A DNA stretch of 64,000 bases from Cryptomeria japonica (lineage: Eukaryota > Streptophyta > Pinopsida > Cupressales > Cupressaceae): the NCBI RefSeq assembly GCF_030272615.1, contig NC_081414.1, forward strand, positions 522,845,637-522,909,636. The letters are read 5' to 3'. Positions 23,566-35,898 of this stretch are shown in pieces (the first letter of the stretch is position 1; every line of letters starts with the position of its first letter). Under the pieces are notes generated by a model. It saw nothing but the letters and a program-made list of their open reading frames with translations, was not told where the DNA came from and did no database searches. Both the position numbers and the translations under genes were made by a program.

Positions 23566-24478
23566 TCATCTTGCCATGGCTGGATTGAGAGGAGGTGTCA
23601 TGGCGGTCCCCATCCCGCGCTGTTGTCTTTGTTGGTTTCCAATCCAACCTACAACAAAACAAAAACAAATAAAACACAAAACTATCTGAAAAAACCCTAA
23701 AACTTAAGATGTAACAACACAGATGTATTACCGAGACCAGGATCATATCCTCTGTTTTTGAGCTCTCTGTATTCCTGGCACAGCGCGCATAGTTCGCAAC
23801 ACAAATGGACGACACAATCTGCGCAGTTCTCCACCAAGTTAAATTTTGCCCGCATCTTTGTCCGGTAGAAGCACGAATAGCAGCACGCGCACCCCGTAAA
23901 ATAGCACAGTACAGCGTAGATCCCTCCGCCCAAAGCGCATGCTGCATCAAGTTCAGCCACTCAGCATTTCCATAGAACAATAATAACACAAATAAATATA
24001 AATTGCTTGCTTATAATTTATTTATCCAGGTCTTACGCGTAGAACCCTCATCCACGATCTCCGCTATTTGCCCAAAAGTGATGCAGGGGCAGAAGCATGT
24101 GACGCAACCTGCAATCACACACACAACAGTCCCATTATGATCAGCATTAGCACATAATCAAAGATAGATAGTTATATGATGAGAGAGATGATCGCTGAGG
24201 AGGAGAGTGATACAATTGGATTGATCTTCGGTGCAGGCGAAGAGGCTAGAGGACCATTCTGTGGGACGAAGAGGGGTGCCTTGATGAGGAGGTTGTGGGG
24301 CATATGGAACCTGAGCGTAGGGATTTGGCGGCGGCGGCGGCGGCTGCACGTACGGATTTTGCGGTGGCGGAGCGTATGCATTTGGAGGTGGGGGCGGATA
24401 CCCTGTTGTCATTTGCTGTGGAGGCGGATACCCAGTGGGGAAACCCTGATATTCTTGCCCTGCCTTTGGGGGATACAT
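23566..24478 (-). CDS. PLAC8-domain protein (cell number regulator / plant cadmium resistance-like), 4 exons
   Basis: Exons on the minus strand are 24,478-24,214, 24,108-24,037, 23,941-23,732 and 23,648-23,566. All three introns are GT-AG and the spliced CDS is 630 nt, giving 209 aa. The first in-frame ATG after a TAG is used. Residues 1-75 are a Pro/Tyr-rich tail with repeated PPPP and GYPPP blocks. The PLAC8 domain starts at [15 protein letters not shown] and has the signature CCVTCFCPC (CCxxxxCPC), [13 protein letters not shown], a hydrophobic Cys-rich membrane segment ([20 protein letters not shown]) and [17 protein letters not shown]. Proteins of this family are small plasma-membrane proteins linked to organ size control or heavy-metal and calcium transport; which applies cannot be told here. 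All signature residues are intact and the surrounding 1.5 kb is GC-richer than its flanks. This is the only intact host gene in the window. Confidence 0.93.
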
Positions 24479-26096
24479 CGTTTCCTTGTTCTCCTTCTCC
24501 TGCTGCTTCTCCTGCTACCTATAACTTCAACTTACATGCATCGATTCTATAACATAATCTTGAGAGCCCGTTCTTCGATGTTTTCCAACAGTGCAATAGG
24601 TGTTGACCATTCAATGCTATCTTCCCGAGGTATCTCGCATAAAATGATTTGATTAGAAAGTGTTGACGCGCGGAAGCCCAATGCGCGGCTGTTAAAGTGG
24701 GGAGTGGGCCATGTTCGTAGCTGTGCACAGCATCTTAGGCTCCCTCTGCGTTCCACCCCCAGATAAACAACTTGTTTTAATTCACGTGTTAAGCAACCTA
24801 ACTCAGGATTTGACTCCATCTACCACAACTTGCATATCATACTTATCGAAATCAGCAAAACAATCACACTAGTCTATATCTAGACGATGAATATGAATTA
24901 TTTACTGAGCATTAGGTGAGTAATTTAATGAAAATCTTATAAAAAAATCAGTTGAAAATATATCGATTTGAACAGGGCAACTTATAGCTCTTTTGACCCT
25001 AATTTTTAATTAATTGAAAAATAAAAAACAGTTTTATTTTTTTAATTAATTAAAAAATGAGGCCGGTGCCAAAAATGATTGCTTGTGTCAATTAATATGG
25101 AAAGCTTTAATTTAGATTTAGATTTGTCTTCGTTATTCTATCATAAATTAACATGATTTTTAGAAATTTATACAATTGTAAAAGAAAATAAACTTAACTT
25201 TAATTTAGTTTTAATTTTAAAAGATTTATACATGAATATAGATAGATAATTTCAAATTAAATGTTCATATTATAGAAAAAAAGGGAATTGGATAAATTTA
25301 CATAATTTTAGGTTTCATGATGAATAATCTTTGGGGCAATTTTAAAATTTAGGTACCTTGGAATTAAAAATGATAGATATTTAAATGTATATTATGTTGG
25401 ATCCTTCACAGACTTGTAGCCTCTTTATAAATGAATTTGAAGTCTAGGATGGTTTCACAAGTGTAAAACTACTCAGCTAGCAACAAGTTTGATTCTACAA
25501 TCTAAGTGATCAACTACTTCTTTGTTTGTGTAATCTACCACTCTCTAGCTTACTTTAATGAATAATTGTATTTATGAATACCTTTGGAGGGTTGGGCTAG
25601 AATTGCTAGGGAACACCTTGTTCTAGGTCAACCCCCCAAAAATATTGCCTTTAAATCTCATTGAGAATAAAAGATGGCAATTAGATATGCAAATGCCCCT
25701 ACAATAATCTATGATACAAAATTAGATTCTTTTAAGTACTTCAATTGAAGTGTTCCTAGCATGCTCCACCAAATGTGAATTTTCAAATGATGCTTGGGGA
25801 TGACGAATGGATACAATTGAATGTTTTTCAATACAAGAACAAATCAAAAAAATGTGTTTATTCAATACATAATGGCTAGCGAAAAGAGGCAAGAAGAAGA
25901 ACTATTACAACTACTCTTACACCAATTGCCATATAGATCATGAGTAACTCAATGTTTATCTCTTCTCTATCTGTGAGATCTTGAACTTAATGTTTGGATG
26001 ACATTTATCTATATATGAAATATCCATGTATGTGATGATAGCAAAAAAATTGCAATGTAAGCTTATAATTATCCATTAGCTTGACAAGTGATAAGG
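24479..26096. other. 5' flank of the PLAC8 gene and spacer
   Basis: The first 350 bp (24,479-24,830) are GC-richer and probably contain the PLAC8 5' UTR and promoter. No clear minus-strand TATA box was found. From 24,840 to 26,096 the sequence is AT-rich and shows no gene. Confidence 0.45.
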
Positions 26097-26101
26097 TAGC
26101 G

Positions 26102-29100
26102 TGTAATGCCCTGCCAGGAAACCCCAAAGGGATAAAGCTAAAACACAAGAATAGAGTGCAAATTTGAAAAAAATAAAAAATTAAACACAACATAATGATA
26201 CAATGACTTATCATAAGTTTAGATAACACAACGGAAGACTCAAATAACACCTAAAGAGGTTCCCAACATGATTACTTAAATTAACACTTAACTCAACTCA
26301 CGCTAATTAATCCAATTAAGTTGATTAACTTAATGACATGATAATACTTTAAAACAAGGATAAATTCATTTGCTAGGTTAAAATTATAGATAACATGATT
26401 AGTTTCATCCATTAAGGTTAAAAATATAGATAACATGATTAAGTTCATCCATACATGTTAATTAAAGAGGAAATAGAATAACACAAACATCACATAACAT
26501 GAAATGATATCGGAGTTCACCACTAGTGGGCTACATCTCCGGGTCTGCTCAATTGCAAGACCCCTCTGATAAAATAATAAGGTGAAGAATACATAAGGTT
26601 CACATCATTTGTATCTTGCCATCAAGGCGTACATAAACCAATAATACATACGACTAGATTGGTCCAATAGATAAATGAATGATCTCTGAATAGGAAAAGG
26701 ATCCAACTGAACATAATAAGAAGCAAATACAAAGATCAATTGGAGAACCCGTGAAACTAAGTCTTCGCAACCCATCATAAGCAACCCATGGTCTAACATG
26801 AATATCAGGTTCTCACAAGGGCATAAACAACAATAAACGACTCCACAACAGTGCTCCTATCAAGGACACCATAAACAACACACTAGCGAACATAAGGGAC
26901 AAGTGTCATCACATAACTTGGTATGGTTACCATGGCAAGCCTCCATAGATTCCGACCCCATCAACTGGGTTACCTTGGCAACCTTTCTCGAACCTTCGGC
27001 CCATCCAAGTCTCATGTGGACCCAACACGTCCTTTCGTGAAGACAAGGTTGATGGTTTGCCATTTCAGGCCTTCTCACTGCATGTCGAGTCTGTACTAGC
27101 ACTCATCCCATGCGTGAGGCACAATTATCTTACTTAACATTTTCATTAACTAAACTCTCTAATATGTTATTAGGTTATCACTTATTTAGACATGCTTTCG
27201 ATGGGTTACCCTAAAACCACTTTGGGCATGACCCCCACTCGATAGCCACTTTCCCATATGACACTAGACCATAATCAAACGAACTCCTAAACCAAGGAAT
27301 ACACCAAAAAAAGCATACAGAGTTCAATACTGTAGGAATACCCACTTGGCTAAACAAGTCTTCATATGAGGTGCACTGACTGACAGTACTTTGACTAGGG
27401 ACATGACCAGCTATGGTCAACCACATACCAACATTTCAACACTCGCATAAAGGACATGACCGGATACAAAACCATCACATGAAGACAGTCAAAACTCGAG
27501 ATCAAGGACATAAGCAAGTGCCCAAATCACATACGACAATATCCAACAATCACAATCAAGGACTTGCCATTTCTTAATCAAATGTGAATACAAAAAATTA
27601 AACATGCATAGGCATAAATCAGAAGAGACAATCTTCTTCCATATTGTTTAAACACTACAATCGATCCAGTTTTCTAATTGTTCTAATTTGATTGTGAACT
27701 TTCTACCTTGTCTAGGTACATGTCTCTCATAGTTTACTAACTCACTATAATTCATTTTGCATCATAAAATAATTTAAATACTTCATCATGAGTTTTCAAA
27801 CCAATCACATTACTATAATTAAATAAACATTAACCAACTAAAATATGATATTTATTCTTCAAAATAAAACATCATTCTCATACTTGTTCCAAACAGTTTA
27901 TCTAAACTTATCTTTTCCAAAACTGAGATACACTTTCCAGAATATGAAAATATACATTAAAAAGAACTATGGTAGATAATTCTTTTCCAATGAAATAAAA
28001 TTTAATATCAGAAATTTCCAAACTAAAACATTATTTTAATTCCCAAGAATTTAACAAATAATATAATATTAATTTTTCCAATATTTTCCAAATAATATAA
28101 TTATTATTTCATTTCTCTGAAATTTACTTAAATAACATAAATTAATTCCACCTTCCAAAATTTATCAAAAACATATGATAAAGGCTTCCAAAATATCCCC
28201 ATAACATATATTAATTTACTTAACGAATTTATATTTAAAGAAATACAAATTTAATATAATTTAAAACATGTTTTAAATTAAAATTAATGTATAGATAAAA
28301 AATAACTTTATATTTACGCATTTTTATGCGGGCCAAAGCACACTGCAAAAATGGAATACACAAGGGGTAAAGGAGTTGCTACCATTGGTAGCACTGCTAC
28401 CATCCCACGTGGTGGGGTTCTCCTGCCACGTGGGGGGTAATATCATTTTTTTATTTTTTATTTTTAAAACTTTAAAATAGAATACCCCCAAATAAAGAAC
28501 AATCACAGACTGAGCCAAAAAAATAACAATTTCCAGAACTTCATGGTTTTCAAAATATTTACATCTACAGAATAACTAGACCCAGAAAAGGTAAATTTTT
28601 CCAACCAAACACCATATTTGACAAAATAAGATTGATTTACACTCATTTATTCAACAAATTTGCCAAACTAATTTCCAATTTAAAACTTAATTCTGAGAAT
28701 ATTCAATGGAGTTTTAAACAAAAATTCATCATGAACAGCCAACCCCAGTATTTGGTTTTAAAAACAATTTCAGCAACCAAAATCTAATCTAATCTGGAGG
28801 TTGGGAAAGAAGGCAAGAAGGGTTTGAGTTTGTGATTTAACTACCACTCTCCCATTTTCCACAAAGTATAAGAGATTAACAACAACACAACCAGATTTCT
28901 TCAAAAACCAAACAATCTCTATTAAACAAAGAAACCAAAGAGGTAAACAAGAATCCTACCTCATTTAGCATTCCTGGGAAAGATTTGATGAAGAGCCCAA
29001 CCTGCAAGCTCAAGAAAATCCTTCTTCCCCAAATGCCCAAAATTTTCATCCCCAAAATATTTTCCAAACCTAGGTTAAATGAAAATTGTTTGACCAAAAT

Positions 29101-29964
29101 TCATGTTTTTGGATTTAAAATACTTTCTTTCAAATAAAATGAAAAATCATTCTTTTCAAACAATTCAAATATGCAACAACTTGCTTTTCTTTTAAAAATT
29201 AATTTTCTCAATTAATTGAAACTAACATTTATATTTCCAAAATGCCAAGGAGGATAAAATATTTCTATTTTCGAATAAAATTTAATCTTTCCTTTCAAAA
29301 TGCATAAACTGAATAAATTCATCATTTAAAAATAACCATTTAATCGAACTTGCTCCAAACATGAATAGAGCAATTCTTATAATGATTAATCGCACAAAGG
29401 GGTCCTATTTAATTTAGTCCCTTAATTACTAATGCATAAAAACACATTTAATCAAATTAAATACTTAAGATTAAATACTCAATTTTACCACACGCAACCC
29501 AAGAAAGCCAACCAGATACACAACTCGCATACCCAACCAAAAGGGGAAACTGACGGACGACTGACGATGCTCACTTGAGCACGACTAGGGTAAAACAAGG
29601 GTCTTACGACCACCTAATCCAATCTCTAAGGACCAAAGAGGTACACTCAAATCTGCGAATCCAAGTGGAGATGAACCTCGTACCTATGCGGTACTATACC
29701 TGCAATCTCCTACAACCATGAGTCACACAAGCATACATATATTTATTTAATGAAAGTGTTAGCCCAATATTAATAACACGAATCACAAGAACAAATAAAA
29801 TTACATAAGAATCAATGCGAAAGCACATTTACAGGTACACATAATGATCATTATATCTGACTATAACATTACAACATGGTAAATTAACCATCCAAGAAGG
29901 CCACTTAAAAAGTCAACCAAGGTCAAACCAAGTTTTAAAATCTAATTAGGGCAGGGGTAATACA
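26102..29964 (-). mobile_element. Element C left LTR (3' LTR)
   Basis: The 3,863-bp repeat starts TGTAATGCCCTGCC and ends GGGGTAATACA. It aligns along its whole length with 51,214-56,229 apart from the solo LTR and a palindromic expansion there. It is non-coding; small ORFs are shared by chance with the partner LTR. Two CACGTG boxes lie near 28,405-28,432. Confidence 0.9.
28376..28433. promoter_or_regulatory. GCTACC/GGTAGC hairpin and two G-box motifs in C left LTR
   Basis: GCTACCATTGGTAGC is a short inverted repeat. It is followed by CCCACGTGGT and GCCACGTGGG, two CACGTG G-boxes about 20 bp apart. G-boxes bind plant bZIP and bHLH factors (established knowledge). Both are mutated in the right LTR. 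Function in this LTR is an inference. Confidence 0.5.
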
Positions 29965-30621
29965 TCCTCCCCCCTAGGTTCCGACTTACTCCTGGAAGTC
30001 GTAAGGCTAGACGGAAAACATGCAACGTGCATTAGCCCTGAAACTCATTTTAACAAATATCAATTGCACATGTGAATCTTTTCACAAATAATTGAAACAT
30101 TATTGCTAAATCCTCTACGAATGTCATTATCCATTGGCAAGATACATCTAAATCCATACATTTCTTAAAACATTCTAGGAACAATCTGCAATCATAGCAG
30201 AGAAACAAGAATTTTCTTCCTTTAATCACACCAAATTAATGCATTAATAGAGGTAAACTACAATCACCATACTTATCTACCAAATACGACAAGAAAACAT
30301 ACCATCATGATCAATTTCTTTTACCAATCCATCCTCTTCATAAAATGTTATCGCATAGAACTAGCTTCAAATTTCAAATTCTACAACCAAGTTAACTTCC
30401 ATGAAATAAGAGCAACCTATATAACACAATTGTTTACACTTGCCAGGCATATAAAAAAATTTCCAATGACTATGTCCCATAAAATAGTAACAAGATAACA
30501 CATTTTACTCCAAGATTACACATAATAACCATCCACATAATTGGAATGTACAACTCAAAAGGCCACATGTGAGCATGTCTAATGCTCGGTCATAGATAAA
30601 ATGCACGATCAACATCTCTGT
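29965..30621 (-). other. Element C internal region, part next to the 3' LTR
   Basis: It begins with the reverse complement of a polypurine tract (TCCTCCCCCCTA at 29,965-29,976). Otherwise it is non-coding. It ends where element B is inserted and resumes at 48,529. Confidence 0.75.
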
Positions 30622-30769
30622 TGTCCTTGATTTCAGCGTGGCCAAAATCATGAGGCAACCCTACGAAACTGGTCCGTTTCGTACCTTACGACCTTTGGGA
30701 GAGCTTGATGGTTAGCTCGTTTTTGTTTTTCACTTTTCTTTTTATTGTTTTCTAAGTTCTTTAGATTTG

Positions 30770-31862
30770 CAGTTTTTCCTACAAGTCAGACTTTAAAGTC
30801 CGAATTGCAGGGTTTCTTCTTTTCGAAGGTAATTGCACATCGGACTTTAAAGTCCAATGTGCAAAGGTTTGTTTTTCCCCTATAGATCAGACTTTAAAGT
30901 CCGACCTGTAGGTAATCCTTCCCTTGCAGATCGGACTTTAAAGTCTGGTCTGCGGGTTGTTTGGCCAAAAAGTGCATGTCGGACTTTAAAGTCCGACTTG
31001 CAAGGGTTTTATATTCCTACATGTTGGACTTTAAAGTTCGACATGAACTGCGTGATTAGTAATTAATGGCCGCATTAATTTCTCTTTTAGGAGTTATTTA
31101 TTAAGTTTTGGAGTTTATTTATTCATTTTCATTTTCGTATTCTCCTCTATGCGTGCCTTCCTCCTTCCTCCTCCGATTTCGCTCACCGTCCTTGTGGATT
31201 TGTTGGGTTTTCATCATTTTTTCATCTTCGGCCTCTCGGATTCAGGTAGGTTTTTATTTGTTTTCCGTGTTTTTCCTTTCTTTTTTGCCTTCATTTTTGT
31301 TTTTGTTTTGTCGTTGTCTTTGGAGGGCAATCAGATTTTAAAATCCGATTGCTCTTAAACCTTATCGGTCTAGTTGAGGGTAATCGGATTTTAAAATCTG
31401 ATTGCCCTCTTAATCCTTCTTTTCCCTCGCCTATACGACGGGTTTTAAAACTCGATCTGCAAGCTGTGTGTGGAGATCCCTTCGCATATCGGAAGTTCGA
31501 TATGCAGGAGGGTAAACCTCACCTATCGAACTTTAAAGTCCGATATGCAAGGGGAGATTGTTCGATTGACATGTTGGGCTTTAAAACTTGACATGTCAAT
31601 CGGTTGTTCTTCCCCAGCACATCGGACTTTAAAGTCCGATGTGTTGGTCTTTTTGCAATGTTCTACACATGTACATTGGACTTTAAAGTCTGATGTGCTA
31701 ATGATTTTTTCCCAACTTGCACATCAGACTTTAAAGTTCGATGTGCCGATGAACTTTACCCAACTTGCATATCGGACTTTAAAGTCTGATATGCAAGCAA
31801 ATATGTTTTATCTTTGCACATCGGGCTTTAAAGTTCGATGTGCAAATTTTGACTCCTAAGGT
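30770..31862 (+). repeat. Array of TTTAAA-centred palindromes, left LTR of B
   Basis: Sixteen palindromes have centres at about 30,794, 30,848, 30,895, 30,939, 30,987, 31,032, 31,339, 31,392, 31,446, 31,534, 31,582, 31,630, 31,684, 31,732, 31,780 and 31,829. A further one near 31,495 has lost its core. Spacing is mostly 44-54 bp, often exactly 48. The core is GGACTTTAAAGTCC, or GATTTTAAAATC in two or three units. The arms vary between units (CACAT/ATGTG, CATAT/ATATG, CATGT/ACATG) but each pairs with its own partner. A 260-bp pyrimidine-rich gap (31,070-31,320) separates two sub-arrays. Confidence 0.93.
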
Positions 31863-32037
31863 GCAGATAGGACTTTTTTCCCCGACCTGTTATTTTTGAC
31901 AGTTTTGCTCCCAAGCCTGTTTTGAGTCCAATTTTTTGATCCAATTGATAAAATTGATTTTATTGATGATGATAACTATCAAAGAAGCTAATTAATCAAA
32001 AACTATCAAAGAAGCTAATCCTCAGTGTTAAATGCAG
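31246..32037 (+). other. Possible 5'-UTR intron upstream of the U3 ORF
   Basis: A donor-like CAG|GTAGGT at 31,245/31,246 follows a pyrimidine-rich leader. An acceptor-like AATGCAG ends at 32,037, about 90 bp before the ORF's ATG. The right LTR has TAG|GTAGGT at the same place. If used, the second sub-array of palindromes would lie in an intron. This is inference from splice-site sequence only. Confidence 0.25.
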
Positions 32038-32128
32038 TCATTTGCAAATGTCAAAACCCTCTCATGACAAATCAGAGCCCTCTTCGAGTTAGTTGGAATC
32101 TTCTCTGCATAAAACATTAGCAAATAAG

Positions 32129-35100
32129 ATGAAGTACAAGTATGATAAGTACTTGAATTTGTACACGGAAAGTTCTGTAGACTCAAACATCAAGGAGATC
32201 AAAGATACAAAAATTGGAGATGTCATTATGTAGGAGTTTATTGATCGAGTTGAGAAAGCTCTTGCCCGCCTAATGAACCCAATCAAATCCGAGTTGCATA
32301 AATATGATTCCTTCCTAGTTGCAGCTCATGATCCAGATTTTGTACTTACAGTAGTGGATCATTTCGATCCAAATACAAGACAGGTTAGGGATGCTGATCA
32401 AAATGTCATCATGACTCTGGATAGTGTTTTCTTCAATAGTGTTTTCAAAGGTTCTTCAGTTGAGGAAGTAGCTGACATTTCTCAAGAAAGTGCTCAAGAG
32501 TACTATGAGAAAAATGAGGTTAAATGTAAGAAAGTGATCAATACTATGTACCTCTCTGCTGCTAGAAATTCTACCACCTCGCGATGGCCCAAGTATTTTC
32601 ACAGGAGTGACTTCAATGAGGAGTACAGCGACATGGTCACCATGTTATCAAGAGTGAAGGGTTTAAAGGACTCTCACTACTTTCAAAGATGGATGTGTTA
32701 TTACATGAATATAATCAGGAAAGGAGCTGCTAGGATTGATTGGGGTGAGCAGATCAATGATGCACTCTGCGCATAGTTGAAAGAAGTCAAAGTGACATTG
32801 AAATTTTATATGACTTCTTACCTAGTTTATGTAGCCGCTTCCATGAGGCAATATCTAAGTTTGTCTACTAAAGGTGATAGGAGATTAGTTCTTGTCTAGG
32901 AATACTATGATCAACTCATGATCAAGAATCAAGGTAGTCACTTTAGAAGAGTTAATGATGCCTTCTTTGTTGTGTGGAAGTGCATGTTTGATAAGAGCCT
33001 ACAGAAGAAAATATTATCAGAGGCTGCATATAACAGGGTATCTCATTTTGGATGCATTTTCCTTTAGTTCCCAACATTCACTTACATCTGGATAGGATGT
33101 TTCTCAGGTGAACCCTTCATTCTACCAAGGTATCCTTCTGACAAGATCATTCTCACGGAGTTGTGTCAAGTACTAATATATGTGCATGAAATGCAATCAC
33201 AAGCACATAAGACATGGTTGAAGTTCCCAGAATCAATTGGCAGGTACTCAGTTCTAACTAACCCCAAAGCCAAAAACATGGAGGAAGAAATGCAATGGAA
33301 TACTATGAGAAGATTCAAGGCACAAAACAATTTTGATTTTCGTGGCATGAAGAACAAGCTCAAGAGGAGTTACACCCATGTCTATAGGTTTGAAGATGTA
33401 TAGGCAGACTATCAAAATGAAGAAGACATAAGAAAGATGGATTTCAGTCGTCTTACCCTGGAAAAGATTGAAAACTTGGATTTGGCAAAGATCCCAATGA
33501 CCATGAAAGACACTGATGACATAATAGACCCTGTCTATTATGAAAAGAAGATTGCCAACTCTCCGCTCCCACCGATGCAATGGTCAAAAAAGGAAAGTAA
33601 ATCTATCACTCAAAGAATCTCTCCTATTTTGGCAAACACCAATGCATGGTTGCTAAAAAAGAATCTTAGAATGAAACAACTTCTGGCTAGTTTTGGAGAT
33701 GCCGATAATAGTGATGGCCCAGTTGGTAAGACAACTATGGCTAAAACAAGAACCAAGGCCAAAGTAGATTCACAAGCATTATCCTCAACTCCTGCAACGC
33801 AAACCAAGGGGAAAGGATGCAAAATCAAGTTCACAATTAAAGGGTCCAAGAAAACTGAATCATCTTCAGCAGTACAGGAGACAACCATGAAGGAACCAGA
33901 ACAAAAGACTACTAGAGATATTGGAAAAGAGAAAGAGATGGAAGAAGGTGAAATTCCTCAACAAGAGGAAGCACAGGTTGAAGAAATATCACATCTTGGT
34001 GAAGTTAATGTTCCAGCCACTTCACAGGCACCAACTAATTTACAAGTGATTATCCATTTGATTGATTCAGATTCTGAGCAAGAGGAACAAGAATTCGATG
34101 ATGAGGACCTGGGCATGGGCATGACTCAATCAGAGACTTCTCAACAATTCTTCACACTATCCAACTTTTCCAGCCTGGATGATATTCCTTCAACCACCAT
34201 TGAATCTTCAATATTGGAGTTTCCTGAAGCTATGGAGCAAGCATTCACGAAACAACAAATGATGACTTTGCCTTCTATGGTGGTTGTAACAGAGATTCCA
34301 TCTCAAGTAAGCACTGAAGTTATTTCTACCATGACAGTTATAACAAAAATTCCACCTCTGGTTACTACTCAAGTTGTTTCAACTGCACCTTCCACTTTCA
34401 CCTTTGTGGTCGTAACTGAAGAAGGGTCAGCATCAACAACTATTGCTACATCAATAGGTATATCATTGGATACTTCAACATTGATATTAGTCATTGTTGC
34501 CAATTCAAGCCAGTATGCTCCTGAAATACCAAGTGACACTCAGCAAGAAGTTACTACTCCACCGGCTAATCCAAAATTACCACCTTGGATGGAGGTAGTA
34601 GCACCTAAGAGGAAGAAACATGTGATTTTGCCTGATGTGTTTGACTTTGTGCAATTGGTTCCTCCAAAGCCCAAGGGAACAAAGAAGTCGAAGATTGTTT
34701 CCTGGGTGTTAGTAGACCCGACCTCTAAAAGGAAGTATGCTGACGTCATGGTGCCATCATCGGATAAGAATAAGGATGATATACAAACTGATGATTACAT
34801 TAAACAAACTATAGAGCTTGGGGAGGAAATGCATGAGAGTGTTAAGTTGTATTCTCAGATGGCTTTAAACTCTTTGTTATGAAGACTTGACTAAGAGAGG
34901 GATGAGAAGAATGAATTAAAATAGAAATGTGAACAATTGACTAATGTTCTTCTAAAAATTACCCAATCCTCTCAAGAAGTTGAGCCCATAGGATCCTCAA
35001 TGGACACTGAAGCTCTCAATAAAATTGAACAGGTAGGAGCCAAGAGCCGATTGGTGGACAAGTGGATAGAACGACTGAAGTCATAAGGGTCTCATCTCCT

Positions 35101-35734
35101 AAGTTCAACAGTTGGGTTATTGATAGATTTTGAAGTGATCCAAAGTCAGATGCAAATTGTCAAAACTTCATTATCTCAGGAGATTGAAAATATTGGAAAA
35201 AGTACAACCCTTTGGACCAAAATGGAGGACTTCAAAATAGACGTCCTCATTGAAAATAAAGTGGTTCCTTCAAGGGAAAAGTATATACAAATCTTGTCGC
35301 TACTGTCTTATAGGAAAGAGACAATAAAGTTGATGATAAGAGAGCTAGATCGAGAATGGAAGAAAGGTGATGATGAGATTGATCTCATTTTTGCCATGAT
35401 TGCTTACCTTCCTTGTTATCTGTAAGATGACAATCAAAATCTCATTACTTGTGATACCATCACACAGGAATTTATGTCCTTAATGGATCACTGCACTGGA
35501 CAAGATTTCTCACTTGGTGCATTCGATAAGTTACTGGAAATCCAAGTCAGTTTTGTGGTCCTCATAGCCATGCTGAAGGACAGTAAAAACAAATTTGTAG
35601 AGGTTGAGGATACGATCTCCCATGTTCGTGTGATCATAGATTCTACCCAGATGCCGAACCAAGTAGAGATGGAGGCCATCCTGACTAGGTTCGAGGAATT
35701 CCAAAAATCAAACGAGGAGGAGAAAAATGAATAA
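32129..35734 (+). pseudogene. U3-encoded ORF of unknown function, left LTR of B
   Basis: A single frame runs from ATG 32,129 to TAA at 35,734, about 1,200 codons. It is interrupted by about ten point stops, among them 32,231, 32,774, 34,880 and 35,423. Many stops are sense codons in the right LTR copy, so the ancestor was open. The N-terminal 400 residues look globular, with HFDPNTRQVRDADQNVIMTL, then RWMCYYMNIIRKGAARIDWG, IGCFSGEPFILPRYPSDK and NKLKRSYTHVYRF. The middle is Lys-rich then acidic (DSDSEQEEQEFDDEDLG) and Thr/Val/Ser-rich. The C-terminal 300 residues are helical and charged, with a Pro/Lys patch (VPPKPKGTKKSK). I recognise no catalytic or nucleic-acid-binding family. It ends about 155 bp before the LTR's TATA box. 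Confidence 0.75.
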
Positions 35735-35889
35735 ACTGTCCCTTTTTGGCATTTTCTTTCCATGTAGTTGCATTGTTAGATGCTGCAAGTTTTCTCACAA
35801 CTGCATATTTTCTTTCTGCTATAGTTGTAGTCAAGTGGGACTGTGCAGTTGAATTAGTCAACTGTGCCCACATTTTTTTCCAATTTTCT

Positions 35890-35898
35890 TATATATAA
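35890..35898 (+). promoter_or_regulatory. TATA box of B left LTR
   Basis: TATATATAAGG sits about 750 bp before the LTR end and is conserved at 47,779-47,787 in the right LTR. It is the best candidate for starting genomic RNA, and so sets the U3/R boundary near 35,920. Confidence 0.6.

Noticed and set aside
23477-23989. 170-codon minus-strand ORF overlapping the PLAC8 gene
   Set aside because: It runs through introns and is a shadow of exon 3 in another frame.
24176-24652. 158-codon plus-strand ORF opposite PLAC8 exon 1
   Set aside because: It is the complement of the Pro-rich exon; Arg/Trp-rich with no domain.
26605-27426. ORFs with counterparts at 51,513-52,130
   Set aside because: They match only because both lie in homologous LTRs of element C; no domain, and changes between copies do not look protein-constrained.
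31108-31859. ORFs across the palindrome array (both LTRs)
   Set aside because: They repeat FKVRC- and TLKSD-like peptides generated by the DNA palindromes in several frames; no evidence of coding.
30770-31862. CRISPR-like array (regular ~48-bp spacing of palindromic units)
   Set aside because: The context is a plant retrotransposon LTR, spacers between units are not unique inserts of fixed length, the units vary in their arms, and no cas genes exist.
33254-33888. Minus-strand ORFs opposite the U3 ORF
   Set aside because: They are complement-frame shadows of the long sense ORF and are broken differently in the two LTRs.
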